A stretch of 5,202 nucleotides of DNA from Candidatus Solibacter sp. (GCA_017883355.1 JADGNS010000442.1:1-5202), one strand, 5' to 3'; positions 1 to 5,202 are shown, counted from the stretch's first letter. The notes: generated by a model not told the origin, from the letters alone. Translations and numbers: made by a program.

Positions 1-59
1 AAGAGTGGCCTCGTCGCACCATCGGCAACCATCGACGCGATGCCAAAGGAGGAAAATAA
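1..59 (+). CDS. Possible 3' end of an unidentified plus-strand gene
   Basis: The frame starting at base 3 is open from the window edge and ends in TAA at 57-59. It would give a basic C-terminal tail, EWPRRTIGNHRRDAKGGK. If real, this gene converges on the arabinan operon, and the hairpin cluster at 83-142 would sit between the two 3' ends, a sensible place for a terminator or REP-like element. Eighteen residues are too few to identify a family, and frame 1 is also open across this stretch, so the call rests only on the position of the stop codon and the layout. I do not recognise the product. Confidence 0.25.
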   Translation, partial: EWPRRTIGNHRRDAKGGK

Positions 60-82
60 GTGGCATTGGGCAATCTTGCCCG

Positions 83-142
83 CAGCCGGCTTTCAGCCGG
101 CTGGACCCGTTGGAAAGCGGGTCCGCAGCCTGAATAGGCTGC
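83..142. repeat. Three abutting hairpins, REP-like intergenic element
   Basis: Three perfect or near-perfect inverted repeats follow each other with no spacer. Stem 1 has arms 84-91 and 95-102; each arm is AGCCGGCT, itself a palindrome, and bases 83 and 103 could add one more pair. Stem 2 has arms GGACCCG at 103-109 and CGGGTCC at 118-124, extendable by a G-U and an A-U pair to a GGAA loop. Stem 3 has arms GCAGCCT at 125-131 and AGGCTGC at 136-142 with loop GAAT. The element starts about 20 bp past the stop codon of the minus-strand operon. No U-tract follows on the minus strand, so it is not a textbook intrinsic terminator. It could stabilise or trim the 3' end of the operon mRNA, or be a dispersed REP-type repeat. 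Confidence 0.75.
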
Positions 143-161
143 CCCACATCAAGCTGCCGCC

Positions 162-1172
162 TCAGGGCATGGTGGCCACGCGGGGCCAGCCGGATTCCCA
201 CACCATGGATGAGATCTGCAATTGGGGACGGCCGGTCTTGGCGTCGTAGGCGTGGAACAGTAAGTAGTCCACACCGTTGTCCAGGAAGACGGCCTCGTGA
301 CCCGCGCCATGCCAGTTGGGCGTGGCGGCGGAAACTACCGGGGTGCCGCCGCCCTCGGTCATCGGCTTGCCGTTGCGGTCCAGGTAGGGGCCGGTGACTT
401 TGCGGGAGCGTCCCACCACCACGTTGTAGTCGCTGCGCACACCGCGGCAGCAGAAATCGAAGGAGACGAACAGATACCACCAGCCGTCGCGGCGCACCAG
501 GAAGGGGGCCTCGATGGCGCCCTCCACTGGCGGGGTAACGTGGGGCTTGAGACGGGGACGGCTGGCCAGTGAGTAGAGCCTGGTGTCCTTGGGCGAGAGC
601 TTGCCGGTCTTGGGGTCGATGCGCTTCATCTTGATGCCGCCCCAGAAACTGCCCCAGTTGAGCCACGCGGTGTTCTTGTTCTCGAGCGCGAGGTTGGGGT
701 CGATGGTGTTGAAGTCGTCCTGTCCGGTGCGCGAGTGGACCACCAGTCCTTCGTCCACCCACTTGTACTTCGGGCTTTTGGGATCGAGCGTCAGGTTGGT
801 GGCCAGGCCGATGGCGGATTCGTTCACGCCGAAGGAGGAGAGCGAATAGTAGAGGTGGAACTTGCCGTTGAAAAAGGAGATGTCGGGGGCCCAGGCATCG
901 CGCGCCTTGGGAACTTCCTGGGCCACCCAATCGGGGAGCTTTTCGAAAACGGCGCCGGAGAGCTTCCAGTTGCGCATGTCGGTGGAAGAGCGGATGGGGA
1001 TAATGCCTCCGCCGCCGGGCACGCGGCCGGTGCAGAAGACGTAATACGTGTTCCCTTCCCTGATGATGACGGGATCGTGGGTGCCGAGATCGCCAGCGAG
1101 CTTGAGCAACTCGGGTTCCGCGGCCATGGCGACCGCACACGGGATCGCCATGGCGAGTAAAAGTGTTCTCAT
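162..1172 (-). CDS. Secreted GH43 arabinanase-like glycoside hydrolase, copy 1
   Basis: Predicted glycoside hydrolase family 43 enzyme of the arabinan endo-1,5-alpha-L-arabinosidase type, 336 residues, a usual length for a single-domain GH43. Residues 1 to about 18 form a Sec-type signal peptide (basic start, hydrophobic LLLAMAI stretch, small residues before EPE), so it should act outside the cytoplasm. The five-bladed propeller signatures are present: HDP with D33 as likely general base, WAPD at 94-97, NTIDPN with D158 as likely pKa modulator, EAPF with E221 as likely general acid, the CCRG motif at 241-244 followed by YNVVVGRS, and GHE with H292 where related arabinanases have a metal-site histidine. 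It is the last gene of the operon. Its ATG lies 2 bp after the GH51 stop, with no strong Shine-Dalgarno, so translation is probably coupled. About 60% identical by eye to the GH43 at 2813-3811. Family assignment is firm; endo versus exo action and exact substrate are inferred. Confidence 0.93.
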   Translation of the reverse strand: MRTLLLAMAIPCAVAMAAEPELLKLAGDLGTHDPVIIREGNTYYVFCTGRVPGGGGIIPIRSSTDMRNWKLSGAVFEKLPDWVAQEVPKARDAWAPDISFFNGKFHLYYSLSSFGVNESAIGLATNLTLDPKSPKYKWVDEGLVVHSRTGQDDFNTIDPNLALENKNTAWLNWGSFWGGIKMKRIDPKTGKLSPKDTRLYSLASRPRLKPHVTPPVEGAIEAPFLVRRDGWWYLFVSFDFCCRGVRSDYNVVVGRSRKVTGPYLDRNGKPMTEGGGTPVVSAATPNWHGAGHEAVFLDNGVDYLLFHAYDAKTGRPQLQISSMVWESGWPRVATMP

Positions 1173-1174
1173 CT

Positions 1175-2722
1175 TCAGACCGTCTTGACCTTGAGCATGG
1201 TGTAGGAGTGGGGCGGGAAGCTGTAGCGCAGGTGGCGCGCTTCGGCGGCGGCACTGCGCTCGACGGTTTTCACCGGCGCCTTGTCGAAATCGTTCTCCGC
1301 TTTGATATCGGGCCCGGTGACTTCGGAGACGGCGACGGGGCCGGAGAACTGCTTGTCCTCGAGTTCGAAATCGGCGGCGAGGGATTGATCGGGGTGGCGG
1401 TTGACGGCGTTGATGACGAGCTGCCCGTTGTCGAGCGCGGCGGAAACGTCGAGGTACGGCACACCGTCGAAGCGGGCGCTCTTGTACTTGGGGCTGTCCA
1501 CGAAGAGTTCGAGGGCTTTGCCTTTGACGTTGTTGGCGAAGAGTGCGAGGGGATGGTAGATGGTCTGCAGGAAGATGCCCTTGTCATTGCTGAAGATGGG
1601 TGCGATGACGTTGACCAGTTGCGCCATGTTGGCGATTTTGACGATGTGGGCGTGGTTGACGAACGAGTTAAGGAAGGTGGCGATGACGAGCGCGTCCTCC
1701 AGGTTGTAGTGCTCTTCCAGAATGCGGCGACCGCGCTGCGTATTGCCGCGGGCGCGGTACCAGACATTCCATTCATCCCAGGCGATATAGATTTTGCGGT
1801 TGCCGGGCTGACCGGAGAGGGCGGCATCGATGATGCCCTCGGCGGTTTTGGTGCGCCGGTCGAGTTCGATGGAACTGGCCATGAAGTCGCCGAAGTCGTT
1901 CGCGGGGTTGCCGACGTAGGTGTGAAGCGAGAGATAGTCGGCGTGCTGGCGGAGGTACTCGAGAACCGTGCGGTTCCAGGCGGTCCAGTCCGAGCCGGGG
2001 CCGAAGTTGGAGCTGCCGGCGGCGATCAGCTTGACGGTGGGGTCGGTCCACTTCATGAGCTTGGCGGCTTCGAGGGCGAACTTGCCATAGTCCTCGGCGC
2101 TGCGGTGGCCCATTTGCCAGGGGCCATCCATCTCGTTGCCCAGGCCCCAAAACTTCACCTTCCAGGGATCGCGGCGTCCGTTCTGGCGGCGCAGGCGGGT
2201 CATGGCGGTGTCTTCGGCGGAATTGCAGTACTCGACCCACTGCTGGGCTTCGGTCCAGGTGCCGGTGCCGAGGTTGGTGCAGATGTAGGGCTGGGTGCCG
2301 AGCATCTCGACGTAGTTGAGGAACTCGTGGGTTCCGAAGCGGTTGCTTTCGACGGTGCCCCAGGCCATTTCGAGGCGCGGCGGGCGCTGGTCGCGCGGGC
2401 CGATGCCGTCGCGCCAGTTGTAGTTGGAAGAGAAGTTGCCGCCGGGCCAGCGCAGCAGGGTGACGTTGAGCTTGCGGACCGCCTCCAGGACGTCCTTGCG
2501 GAAGCCGTTGGCATCGGAGAGGGGCGACTTCTCCTCGAAGATGCCGCCATCGATGCAGCGGCCCAGGTGCTCGATGAAGTTGCCATAGAGCATGGGGTCG
2601 ATATCGCCGATGACGCGCTCGGTATCGATCTTGATGCGCGCGCGGAGGGCGGCCGGCTGGCCGCGCAGGATGTAGGGCGCGCCGGCCAGGGTGAGAGCGA
2701 AGTTGCGTCGTGAGAGTTTCAT
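1175..2722 (-). CDS. GH51 alpha-L-arabinofuranosidase with Tat leader
   Basis: Predicted alpha-L-arabinofuranosidase of glycoside hydrolase family 51, a retaining enzyme that removes terminal arabinofuranose from arabinan, arabinoxylan side chains or arabino-oligosaccharides. It has 515 residues, the usual family length. The N-terminus MKLSRRNFAL carries a twin-arginine motif (R5, R6, F8) followed by a short hydrophobic segment, so export of the folded enzyme by Tat is likely. The (beta/alpha)8 barrel shows RWPGGNF at 91-97, FWGLGNE at 191-197 with E197 as likely acid/base, LHTY at 266-269, and WDEWNVW at 315-321 with E317 as likely nucleophile. The region from about 385 to the end fits the C-terminal beta-sandwich. 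The start is supported by AGGAG (minus strand, 2733-2729) 6 nt before the ATG and by the Tat motif. It sits between two GH43 paralogues; the downstream one begins 2 bp after its stop. Secretion is notable because many characterised GH51 enzymes are cytoplasmic. Xylan-derived substrates remain possible. Confidence 0.94.
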   Translation of the reverse strand: MKLSRRNFALTLAGAPYILRGQPAALRARIKIDTERVIGDIDPMLYGNFIEHLGRCIDGGIFEEKSPLSDANGFRKDVLEAVRKLNVTLLRWPGGNFSSNYNWRDGIGPRDQRPPRLEMAWGTVESNRFGTHEFLNYVEMLGTQPYICTNLGTGTWTEAQQWVEYCNSAEDTAMTRLRRQNGRRDPWKVKFWGLGNEMDGPWQMGHRSAEDYGKFALEAAKLMKWTDPTVKLIAAGSSNFGPGSDWTAWNRTVLEYLRQHADYLSLHTYVGNPANDFGDFMASSIELDRRTKTAEGIIDAALSGQPGNRKIYIAWDEWNVWYRARGNTQRGRRILEEHYNLEDALVIATFLNSFVNHAHIVKIANMAQLVNVIAPIFSNDKGIFLQTIYHPLALFANNVKGKALELFVDSPKYKSARFDGVPYLDVSAALDNGQLVINAVNRHPDQSLAADFELEDKQFSGPVAVSEVTGPDIKAENDFDKAPVKTVERSAAAEARHLRYSFPPHSYTMLKVKTV

Positions 2723-2728
2723 GGGGTG

Positions 2729-2733
2729 CTCCT
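2729..2733 (-). promoter_or_regulatory. Shine-Dalgarno site for the GH51 gene
   Basis: On the minus strand AGGAG precedes the ATG at 2722 with a 6-nt spacer (CACCCC). It is the only clear purine-rich ribosome binding site in the operon, which suggests that GH51 translation starts independently even though transcription probably comes from the promoter ahead of the upstream GH43 gene. Confidence 0.75.
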
Positions 2734-2754
2734 GAAATGGGTGGCGTCTTTTTC

Positions 2755-2796
2755 AACGCAGAGACGCAGAGAACGCAGAGGAAAGCGCAGAGAAAA
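2755..2796. repeat. CGCAGAG short-repeat block between operon genes
   Basis: Four copies of CGCAGAG occur at 2757-2763, 2765-2771, 2774-2780 and 2786-2792, start to start 8, 9 and 12 bases apart, and the block ends in AGAAAA. The block fills nearly half of the 90-bp gap between the stop of the upstream GH43 and the start of GH51. Purine-rich CGCAGAG/ACGCAGAG strings of this kind are scattered in intergenic DNA of several environmental bacterial phyla, from general knowledge, and when translated they give the familiar spurious peptide AETQRTQR. I read it as a dispersed non-coding repeat. Whether it affects operon mRNA is unknown. Confidence 0.8.
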
Positions 2797-2812
2797 CCAA
2801 GTGCAGAACATT

Positions 2813-3811
2813 TTAGGGAAGCGCTCCCACGCGCGGCCAGCCGTTCTCCCAGAGCATGGTGGAGATCTGCAGGGAACTGCGGCCGGTGGTGCCGTGGTAA
2901 GCGTGGAAGACGAGGTAGTCCTGGCCCGGTTCCTGAAGGATGGCCTCGTGGCCCGGGCCGCGCCAGTTCGGCGTGGTAGCGGCGATGACCAGCGTGCCGC
3001 CGCCTTCGGCGAGGGACTTGCCGTCCTTATCCAGGTACGGCCCGATGATCTGGCGGGAGCGACCGACCACCACGTTGTAGGTGCTGTTGACGCCGCGGCA
3101 GCAGCGGTCGTAGGAGACGAAGAGGTACCACCAGGCATCGTGCCTGACGATAAAGGGGGCCTCGACGGAGCCGCCGATGGGTTGCTCGCGGGGGCGGCTG
3201 CACAGCGAGTAAAGGGTGGGGTATTTGTCAGAGGGCTTGCCGGTATCGGGGTCGAGACGGCGCATCTTGATGCCACCCCAGAAGCTGCCCCAGTTCAACC
3301 AGACGCTATCCTCGTTTTCCACTACCAGGTTGGGGTCGATGGCGTTCCAATCGTCCTTGTCCTGGAAGGAGCGGAGCACCATGCCTTCGTCTTTCCAGGC
3401 GTACTTCGGGTCGGCGGGATCGAGCGTGGGGTTGGTGGCGAGTCCGATGGCGGAGTTGCGGCTGCCGAAGGTGGAGAGGGCGTAGTAGAGGTGATATTTG
3501 CCTTTGTAGTAGGAGATGTCGGGGGCCCAGGCGCCGCGCGCGCCGGGGATCTCCTGCTTGCCCCACTCCGGCACGCCGGGGAGCGCGGTGCCGGCATTGG
3601 TCCAGTGGATGAGGTCTTTGGAGGTGCGGATGGGGATGATGCCGCCGGTTCCGCCGCGTCCTCCGCCGGTGCAGAAGACGTAGTACGTGTCCTTCTGTTT
3701 AATGATGACGGGGTCGTGCACGCCTTCCACGTCGCCAGAGAGTTTGAGGACTTCGGGCTCCGCGGCGGCGGCGAGCGTGCAGGCAAAGAGCAGCGCGGAG
3801 ATGCGATTCAT
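2813..3811 (-). CDS. Secreted GH43 arabinanase-like glycoside hydrolase, copy 2
   Basis: First gene of the minus-strand operon; 332 residues, GH43 of the arabinan endo-1,5-alpha-L-arabinosidase type. Residues 1 to about 17 (MNRISALLFACTLAAAA) look like a Sec signal peptide. C11 is not in a convincing lipobox, so a lipoprotein is unlikely. Motifs in order: HDP with D33 (likely base), WAPD at 95-98, NAIDPN with D159 (likely pKa modulator), WLNWGSFWGG at 171-180, VEAPF with E217 (likely acid), CCRG at 237-240 then STYNVVVGRS, and GPGHE with H288. It is a paralogue of the GH43 at 162-1172. The two differ mainly in the glycine-rich loop near residues 49-58, in the loop before the catalytic glutamate (shorter here), and after FHAY (H here, D in the other). 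The ATG at 3811 has only a weak GGGG ribosome site but lies just downstream of a good promoter. Family assignment is strong; cleavage mode is inferred. Confidence 0.93.
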   Translation of the reverse strand: MNRISALLFACTLAAAAEPEVLKLSGDVEGVHDPVIIKQKDTYYVFCTGGGRGGTGGIIPIRTSKDLIHWTNAGTALPGVPEWGKQEIPGARGAWAPDISYYKGKYHLYYALSTFGSRNSAIGLATNPTLDPADPKYAWKDEGMVLRSFQDKDDWNAIDPNLVVENEDSVWLNWGSFWGGIKMRRLDPDTGKPSDKYPTLYSLCSRPREQPIGGSVEAPFIVRHDAWWYLFVSYDRCCRGVNSTYNVVVGRSRQIIGPYLDKDGKSLAEGGGTLVIAATTPNWRGPGHEAILQEPGQDYLVFHAYHGTTGRSSLQISTMLWENGWPRVGALP

Positions 3812-3828
3812 GAGTGCCCCAAGTTGTG

Positions 3829-3857
3829 ACGATAGACTACGGCACGGTGGGAGTCAA
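3829..3857 (-). promoter_or_regulatory. Sigma70-like promoter of the arabinan operon
   Basis: Read on the minus strand, TTGACT (3857-3852; 5 of 6 matches to TTGACA) is followed after exactly 17 bp by TATCGT (3834-3829; 4 of 6 matches to TATAAT). Transcription would start near 3822-3825, leaving a leader of roughly 11-14 nt before the ATG at 3811. Position, strand and spacing all suit the GH43-GH51-GH43 operon. No operator palindrome overlaps the boxes, and no regulator gene is present, so control cannot be read from the window. Confidence 0.6.
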
Positions 3858-3891
3858 TCGGATTCTGAAATCGCTTGCATGGTTCGCAAGA

Positions 3892-3929
3892 GCGCGACCG
3901 GGGGGTCGCGCGCGGACGGGGGCGTCCGC
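3892..3929. repeat. Two abutting GGGG-loop hairpins in divergent intergenic DNA
   Basis: Hairpin 1 has perfect 8-bp arms GCGCGACC (3892-3899) and GGTCGCGC (3904-3911) around a GGGG loop. Hairpin 2 starts at the next base with 7-bp arms GCGGACG (3912-3918) and CGTCCGC (3923-3929), again with a GGGG loop. No spacer separates them, the same architecture as the cluster at 83-142 though the sequences differ. They lie between the two divergent genes, upstream of both, so a terminator role is unlikely. A dispersed REP-type element or a site affecting the plus-strand promoter is more plausible. Confidence 0.7.
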
Positions 3930-3949
3930 CCTACCTTGCTGTGGGGGCA

Positions 3950-3955
3950 TATACT
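3950..3955 (+). promoter_or_regulatory. Possible -10 box of the DUF1080-PHP gene
   Basis: TATACT matches TATAAT at 5 of 6 positions and ends 6 nt before the GTG at 3962. If used, transcription would begin at or next to the start codon, giving a leaderless mRNA. No recognisable -35 hexamer lies 16-18 bp upstream, where the hairpin arm and CCCTA are found, and there is no extended -10 TG. The site is suggestive only. Confidence 0.3.
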
Positions 3956-3961
3956 GAATTT

Positions 3962-5202
3962 GTGAAACTCTCGCGGCGTGCATTTGTGGGCGGACTGGCC
4001 TCGTTGCCCTTGATAGCGGCGGACGAGCCGTGGATCCCGTTGTTCAACGGGAAAAATCTGGACGGGTGGAAGCCCAGCGAACACAAGGACGCCTGGAGTG
4101 TCCGCGACGGGCAGATTGTGGCGGACGGGGCGCGGTCGCACCTCTTCTACACAGGGCGGGAATTCAAGAATTTTGAGCTCGAAGTGGAGGCGCTGGCGCA
4201 AACGTCGTGCAACTCGGGGGTTTATTTTCACACGGCGTACCAGGAGACCGGCTTCCCGACGAAGGGCTTCGAGGTCCAGATCAATAATACGGCCGGGGGC
4301 GAGGGGACGTATCGCGAGCGCAAGAAGACGGGGTCGCTGTACGGCATCCGCAATGTGTACAAGCAATTCATCAACGACGGCCAGTGGTTCAAGATGCACG
4401 TATTGGTGCGCGGCAAGAACGTGCAGGTGCGGCTGGACGGCATGCTGGTGGTGGACTACACGGAGCCCACGCCGCCGGTGGTACCGCCGGGCCCGGAAAG
4501 CGGGCGCTTCCTGGACCGCGGCCAGTTTGCGCTGCAAGGCCACAATCCAGGGAGCGTGGCGCGTTTCCGCAGCGTCCGCGTGCGGCCACTGGCGGACGAT
4601 GCGACAGCGCCGGGCGCGGTGGCTCCGGTGGTGGACGCCACGTTCCGCAAGATCATCGAGGTGGGACGGAATAATGTTCCGGTGGTGGATTACCACGTTC
4701 ATCTGAAACTCGGGCTGACGCTGGAGCAGGCGCTCGGGAAATCGCGGCGAGACGGCATCGGGTACGGCATCGCGGTCAACTGCGGCAAGGGATTCCCCAT
4801 CGAGACCGATGCCGGAGTGATCGCGTTCCACGAGAGCATGAAGGGACAGCCGTGCTTCATCGCCATGCAGGCCGAGGGGCGCGAGTGGATGCAGATGATC
4901 TCGCGCAAGGCGGCGGGGTTGTTCGACTACATCTTCACCGATTCGATGACGTGGACCGACCGGCACGGCAAGCGCATGCGCACTTGGATGGCCGACGAGG
5001 TGGGCGTGATCGCGGACCCGCAGGAGTTCATGGACACGCTGGTGGAGCGCGCGGTGGGGATTCTGGAGAATGAGCACATCGATATCTACGTGAACCCGAC
5101 TTTCATTCCGGATCAACTGGCCAAGGACTACGACAAGCTGTGGACTCCGCCGAGGATGCAGCAGGTGGTGGACGCGGCGGCGAAGAATCACGTGGCGGTG
5201 GA
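3962..5202 (+). CDS. DUF1080 (3-keto-disaccharide hydrolase-like) fused to PHP-like domain, 3' truncated by window
   Basis: Open from GTG 3962 to the window edge, 413 codons with no stop. The start VKLSRRAF gives a twin-arginine motif (R5, R6, F8) and a leader ending near A20, closely like the GH51 leader here. An in-frame GTG at 3941 would only add seven residues. No ATG is available in frame, and the only G-rich tract upstream is about 14 nt away. Residues about 23-210 match DUF1080, a concanavalin-like fold: LFNGKNLDGW, NSGVYFHT at 84-91, GFEVQINNT at 102-110, KTGSLYGI at 122-129, GQWFKMHVLVRG, and a closing RGQFALQGHNPG-SVRVRPL strand pair. Some DUF1080 proteins hydrolyse 3-keto-glycosides made by GFO/IDH/MocA-type dehydrogenases. 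Residues about 240-413 resemble a PHP metallohydrolase: DYHVH at 243-247, then AEGRE with E305 as a candidate metal ligand. The expected later His motifs appear as FTDSMTW (325-331) and VNPTF (377-381). Transcribed divergently from the arabinan operon. DUF1080 call is strong, PHP call moderate, substrate unknown. Confidence 0.88.
   Translation, partial: MKLSRRAFVGGLASLPLIAADEPWIPLFNGKNLDGWKPSEHKDAWSVRDGQIVADGARSHLFYTGREFKNFELEVEALAQTSCNSGVYFHTAYQETGFPTKGFEVQINNTAGGEGTYRERKKTGSLYGIRNVYKQFINDGQWFKMHVLVRGKNVQVRLDGMLVVDYTEPTPPVVPPGPESGRFLDRGQFALQGHNPGSVARFRSVRVRPLADDATAPGAVAPVVDATFRKIIEVGRNNVPVVDYHVHLKLGLTLEQALGKSRRDGIGYGIAVNCGKGFPIETDAGVIAFHESMKGQPCFIAMQAEGREWMQMISRKAAGLFDYIFTDSMTWTDRHGKRMRTWMADEVGVIADPQEFMDTLVERAVGILENEHIDIYVNPTFIPDQLAKDYDKLWTPPRMQQVVDAAAKNHVAV

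Noticed and set aside
45..137. AAAGGAGG followed 7 nt later by GTG 60, a 25-codon small reading frame
   Set aside because: The spacing is ideal for a ribosome site, but the frame runs through the hairpin cluster, is very short and has no recognisable content. The AAAGGAGGA string is also explained as Lys-Gly-Gly codons of the possible upstream gene.
40..249. A 69-residue plus-strand reading frame
   Set aside because: It crosses the triple hairpin and overlaps the 3' end of the GH43 gene on the opposite strand; no family resemblance.
1163..2713. A 516-residue plus-strand reading frame opposite GH51
   Set aside because: It is the antisense shadow of a well-supported GH51 gene. The product is dominated by G, A, V, E and D repeats without a recognisable domain, as expected for the reverse complement of high-GC coding DNA.
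2755..2796. CGCAGAG units as a CRISPR-like array
   Set aside because: The units are 7 bp with 1-5 bp gaps, with no room for spacers and no cas genes.
2726..3829. A 367-residue plus-strand reading frame opposite the upstream GH43
   Set aside because: It begins inside the CGCAGAG repeat (giving the spurious AETQRTQR-like peptide) and then runs antisense to a GH43 gene with intact catalytic motifs.
3900..3947. G-runs (6, 5 and 5 Gs) as a possible G-quadruplex
   Set aside because: Only three runs of adequate length, with connecting loops of about 12 and 20 bases; the first two are better explained as hairpin loops.
3854..5191. A 445-residue minus-strand reading frame opposite the DUF1080-PHP gene
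   Set aside because: The composition is rich in H, R and L with no domain, and the opposite strand has clear DUF1080 and DYHVH motifs. It would also run through the hairpins and the divergent promoter region.

Overview
The window is GC-rich DNA (above 60% by eye) from what looks like a soil-type bacterium that degrades plant polysaccharides. The set of features (twin-arginine leaders, arabinan-degrading hydrolases, a DUF1080 protein joined to a PHP-like domain, CGCAGAG-type intergenic repeats, back-to-back hairpin elements) reminds me most of Acidobacteriota of the Solibacter/Bryobacter kind. Planctomycetota or Verrucomicrobiota cannot be excluded. The taxonomic call is inference from gene content and repeat style; there is no rRNA or other marker gene here.

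Layout: positions 1-59 may hold the last codons of a plus-strand gene. Positions 83-142 carry three abutting hairpins between that possible gene and the 3' end of a minus-strand operon. The operon is read right to left from about 3824 to 162. It encodes a secreted GH43 arabinanase-like enzyme (3811-2813), a GH51 alpha-L-arabinofuranosidase with a Tat leader (2722-1175), and a second GH43 paralogue (1172-162). A 90-bp gap between the first two genes holds a CGCAGAG repeat block; the last two genes are 2 bp apart. A good sigma70-like promoter (TTGACT-17-TATCGT, minus strand) lies just upstream of the first gene. To the right, a 150-bp divergent intergenic region with two more abutting hairpins separates the operon from a plus-strand gene starting at GTG 3962. 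That gene runs off the window and encodes a Tat leader, a DUF1080 (3-keto-disaccharide hydrolase-like) domain and a PHP-like metallohydrolase domain.

How the genes could work together: the GH43 enzymes would cut alpha-1,5-arabinan backbones outside the cytoplasm, and the GH51 enzyme would release arabinose from the oligosaccharides or side chains. The DUF1080-PHP protein is also predicted to be exported and may act on another, possibly 3-keto-oxidised, sugar. Its link to arabinan use rests on proximity alone. No transporter, transcriptional regulator or transposase is visible.

The most unusual item is the DUF1080-PHP fusion, whose PHP-like half keeps the first metal-binding motif but seems to lack later canonical histidines. 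There is no CRISPR array, tRNA, rRNA or mobile-element gene that I can support.
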